Origin: Candidatus Symbiothrix sp.
GTDB taxonomy: Bacteria > Bacteroidota > Bacteroidia > Bacteroidales > Azobacteroidaceae
NCBI GenBank assembly: GCA_031270525.1
Contig: JAISXN010000085.1
Span: 1-8,607, forward strand
DNA length: 8,607 nucleotides
Direction: 5' to 3'
The position numbers were made by a program, and so were the translations under genes. The notes under the pieces were generated by a model that was not told where the DNA came from, did no database searches, and saw only the letters and a list, made by a program, of their open reading frames with translations. Positions 7,097 through 8,607 of the stretch are shown piece after piece. The number at the start of each line of letters is the position of its first letter. Positions within the stretch are counted from its first letter, which is position 1.

Positions 7097-7245
7097 GGCT
7101 GCAAAGTTACGTGAAAAAAATGAATTTTTATACATTTTCGTACATCTTTCACATCATTTTCAAGTTTAAGCACAAGACGAACGACATAAAAACAAACGCT
7201 GTGCCCTGTCATTGTCTCCGCCGACGTTGTGCGAAAGCGGAAGTA
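7097..7245. other. Intergenic region upstream of the operon
   Basis: This stretch lies between the lipoprotein stop and the operon's first ATG. It holds the promoter box at 7102-7109, A/T-rich sequence just upstream of it, and a weak inverted repeat (TCCGC/GCGGA, 7217-7241, loop of 15) shortly after the lipoprotein stop. The repeat has no following T run, so I do not call a terminator. No RNA gene or clear operator is seen. Confidence 0.5.
7102..7109 (-). promoter_or_regulatory. Bacteroidota-type -7 promoter box (TAACTTTG)
   Basis: On the minus strand the bases read TAACTTTGCAGCC and then ATG. TAACTTTG fits the Bacteroidota sigma-ABfr -7 consensus TAnnTTTG. Only five bases separate the box from the ATG at 7096, so transcription would begin at or just before the start codon. 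I see no good TTG-type -33 element about 19-21 bases upstream, where the sequence is A/T-rich with a run of seven T. It would drive the eight-gene operon. Confidence 0.6.
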
Positions 7246-7842
7246 TTACTTCTTATTCAAGGTAAAAGAAATCGGAATATAAGCAGGAGCGCTGAACGTG
7301 TTTCCACCTATTGTAAAATCAGGTTTAATGCGAAAAGTCACGCTACTTGGATTTCCTCCGAGGCCGGCAAAATTGAAAATCAGATTCTTCAGTGACTCTA
7401 ATGACTGGCCGCTTGCTACTTTTTTGAGATCAAATCCCAAAGTAACCGGTAAAACGATTTTTCCTCCTCCTCCGGCTACCTCGATTTTGCGTTGCATAAC
7501 GCCTTGCGTCATTTCAAGACCGTCAATTTCCAGGATGTAGCTCAATCCGTTCAGTAAAGCCGTTTGAGAATTGGGATTCGTTACATTCAGGTTCAAATTG
7601 AAATTGAGAGGCAAAGTTCCCGAAGGCGATGAAAAGGCCGTTACTAATTTGGTCAATGTCATTGGGTTAAGCGAAGAAAGGCTATTGACGTTTTGTAGAT
7701 TGATTCCACCCAAGGTTAATCCCGAAATCGAATTGTATTCATATTTGCATTGTGTCATGTTATAAGCGCCGGCCAACTGTTGGGCAACATCACACGCTGT
7801 AAAAATCACAACAAAACCCACTAAAGCTATAATTTTTTTCAT
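7246..7842 (-). CDS. Putative lipoprotein with LEA14/WHy-like domain
   Basis: A 198-residue exported protein. The N-terminus MKKIIALVGFVVIFTACD has two lysines, a hydrophobic core and a lipobox ending at Cys17, so signal peptidase II would cleave before Cys17 and the cysteine would be lipidated. The mature part is beta-rich. Residues 80-113 (NFNLNLNVTNPNSQTALLNG and then YILEIDGLEMTQG) carry the pattern of LEA14/WHy-type domains: alternating hydrophobic strands, an NPN turn at 89-91, and an L-x-G-L-x-Y repeat. A glycine run (GGGG, 124-127) and the strand KIVLPVTLGFDL follow. It begins 42 bases after the MscS-family stop and may be co-transcribed with it. Its function is not known; the site is probably the periplasmic face of a membrane. 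Confidence 0.82.
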   Translation of the reverse strand: MKKIIALVGFVVIFTACDVAQQLAGAYNMTQCKYEYNSISGLTLGGINLQNVNSLSSLNPMTLTKLVTAFSSPSGTLPLNFNLNLNVTNPNSQTALLNGLSYILEIDGLEMTQGVMQRKIEVAGGGGKIVLPVTLGFDLKKVASGQSLESLKNLIFNFAGLGGNPSSVTFRIKPDFTIGGNTFSAPAYIPISFTLNKK

Positions 7843-7884
7843 AAATTTATAATGTTAGTAAATAATAATTTGCGTGCTATTTCC

Positions 7885-8607
7885 TCAATCCTTTCCGGCC
7901 AGATGCACCGTCATTTGCGGGAACGGTATCCCTATTCCTTTCTTTCCGAAGATTTTATAAACTTGTTCATTCAGGTTAAAATAAACGTCCCAATACTCGG
8001 AAGTCTTTACCCAAACCCGGATCAAGATATCAACCGAACTTTCGTTCAAGGTTTTCAGGCCAATAAATGGCGCCGGTTCGGATAAAATCCGCCCGTCCGA
8101 TTGAAGTATATCTTTTATCGTTGATTTGGCAAACTCGTAATCCGTTCCGTATTCAACGCCGATGATCATATCGATTCTTCGGGTTTGTCTGTTGTTGTAA
8201 TTTACTACTACATTGGTACTTAATCCGCCGTTGGGAATGAAAACCGTTTTGTTGTCAACCGTTGTAATTTCCGTATTGAAGATATGAATTTCTTTTACTG
8301 TTCCTTCCTGCCCCTGAGCCTGAATATAATCTCCGATCCGGTAAGGACGGAAAATTAAAATCATAACTCCACCGGCAAAATTCTGTAAAGTTCCGCTCAT
8401 AGCCATACCCATGGCAACGCCTGCCGATGCAAGGATAGCGACAAATGAACTGTTGTTTATTCCCAGAATATTGACAATCGTAATCAATAAAGCCGCTGTC
8501 AGGACAATATCAATCAGGCTTTTCAGAAAGGAAACGACCGACGGATCAAATTCTTTCTTACTCAACAGTTTGTTTACAAGTACTTTGACATATTTGATGA
8601 GTTTACG
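7885..8607 (-). CDS. MscS-family mechanosensitive ion channel, 5' end cut by the window
   Basis: The frame is open to the window edge, so the N-terminus is missing; 240 residues are visible. A TTG at 8565 could serve as a start, but the residues before it (RKLIKYVKVLVNKLL) match the family and show the gene begins outside. Numbered from the edge, the visible part has a membrane helix at about 24-48, the pore helix at about 57-88 (ILASAGVAMGMAMSGTLQNFAGG), the beta domain (FRPYRIGDYIQ, then VFIPNGGLSTNVVVNYNNRQTRR), and the alpha-beta C-terminal domain ending in IPFPQMTVHLAGKD, which closely follows E. coli MscS. The pore positions equal to E. coli Leu105 and Leu109 are Val64 and Met68; the hinge Gly113 is kept (Gly72). 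It would release solutes on osmotic downshock from the inner membrane. Confidence 0.93.
   Translation of the reverse strand, partial: RKLIKYVKVLVNKLLSKKEFDPSVVSFLKSLIDIVLTAALLITIVNILGINNSSFVAILASAGVAMGMAMSGTLQNFAGGVMILIFRPYRIGDYIQAQGQEGTVKEIHIFNTEITTVDNKTVFIPNGGLSTNVVVNYNNRQTRRIDMIIGVEYGTDYEFAKSTIKDILQSDGRILSEPAPFIGLKTLNESSVDILIRVWVKTSEYWDVYFNLNEQVYKIFGKKGIGIPFPQMTVHLAGKD

Larger units (their letters stand above)
1..7109 (-). other. Eight-gene acyl/polyketide biosynthesis and export operon
   Basis: Gene order in transcription is KSIII, HTH-like, BtrH_N, ABC ATPase, ABC permease, ACP, KS, CLF. The junctions are a gap of 2, a gap of 3, overlaps of 14, 1 and 8, a gap of 31, and an overlap of 4 bases. 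No internal promoter box or terminator is evident, and all genes share one strand. The packing argues for one transcript starting at the box near 7105. The operon is open at the left edge and likely continues with further tailoring genes. Confidence 0.85.

Noticed and set aside
7097..7135. Longer start for the KSIII-like gene at ATG 7135 (MYKNSFFSRNFAA extension).
   Set aside because: The extra codons overlap the promoter box TAACTTTG and have no family match; MNSKIYITKI at 7096 fits the family start.
7217..7241. Possible terminator after the lipoprotein gene (TCCGC/GCGGA).
   Set aside because: Five base pairs, a loop of 15, and no T tract after it on the minus strand.
7843..7884. Possible separate promoter for the lipoprotein gene (TAAATTTA near the ATG).
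   Set aside because: It misses the final G of the TAnnTTTG box, has no TTG element upstream, and the A/T-rich 42-base gap makes chance matches likely.
7885..8565. TTG at 8565 as a true start of the MscS-family gene.
   Set aside because: The frame stays open to the edge at 8607 and the upstream residues fit the family, so the gene is cut by the window rather than starting there.

Overview
The window looks like a chromosomal piece of a Bacteroidota (probably Bacteroidales) genome. The reasons are the protein families, the absence of clear Shine-Dalgarno sites, moderate GC, and a Bacteroidota-type promoter box (TAACTTTG) placed directly before the first gene of the main operon. All ten genes lie on the minus strand, so transcription runs from high to low coordinates. 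The genus cannot be named from the sequence alone.

Right part (7246-8607): the 3' part of an MscS-family mechanosensitive channel that runs off the window edge, then a small lipoprotein with an LEA14/WHy-like beta domain. Neither has an obvious link to the rest. A non-coding stretch of 149 bases (7097-7245) follows and ends in the operon promoter.

Left part (1-7096): one very tightly packed operon of eight genes. In transcription order they are a ketoacyl synthase III-like enzyme (DarB/FabH-like), a 131-residue protein with a helix-turn-helix-like C-terminus, a BtrH_N-family acyltransferase, an ABC-2 ATPase, an ABC-2 permease, an acyl carrier protein, a FabF-like ketosynthase with an intact Cys-His-His triad, and a chain-length-factor-like ketosynthase with all three catalytic residues replaced. 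The last gene runs off the left edge. Junctions are overlaps of 1 to 14 bases or gaps of 2 to 31 bases.

The gene set resembles the Bacteroidota aryl polyene / flexirubin / dialkylresorcinol clusters. Inferred division of labour: KS and CLF elongate a chain on the dedicated ACP, the KSIII starts or finishes the chain by a condensation, the BtrH-like enzyme moves the acyl group from ACP to an acceptor, and the ABC-2 pair exports the product. No DarA, ammonia lyase, dehydratase, ketoreductase or glycosyltransferase lies inside the window. The product is therefore not determined, and the rest of the pathway probably lies beyond position 1.

The two edge genes are incomplete only because the window cuts them. 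I see no tRNA, rRNA, CRISPR array, transposon or long repeat.
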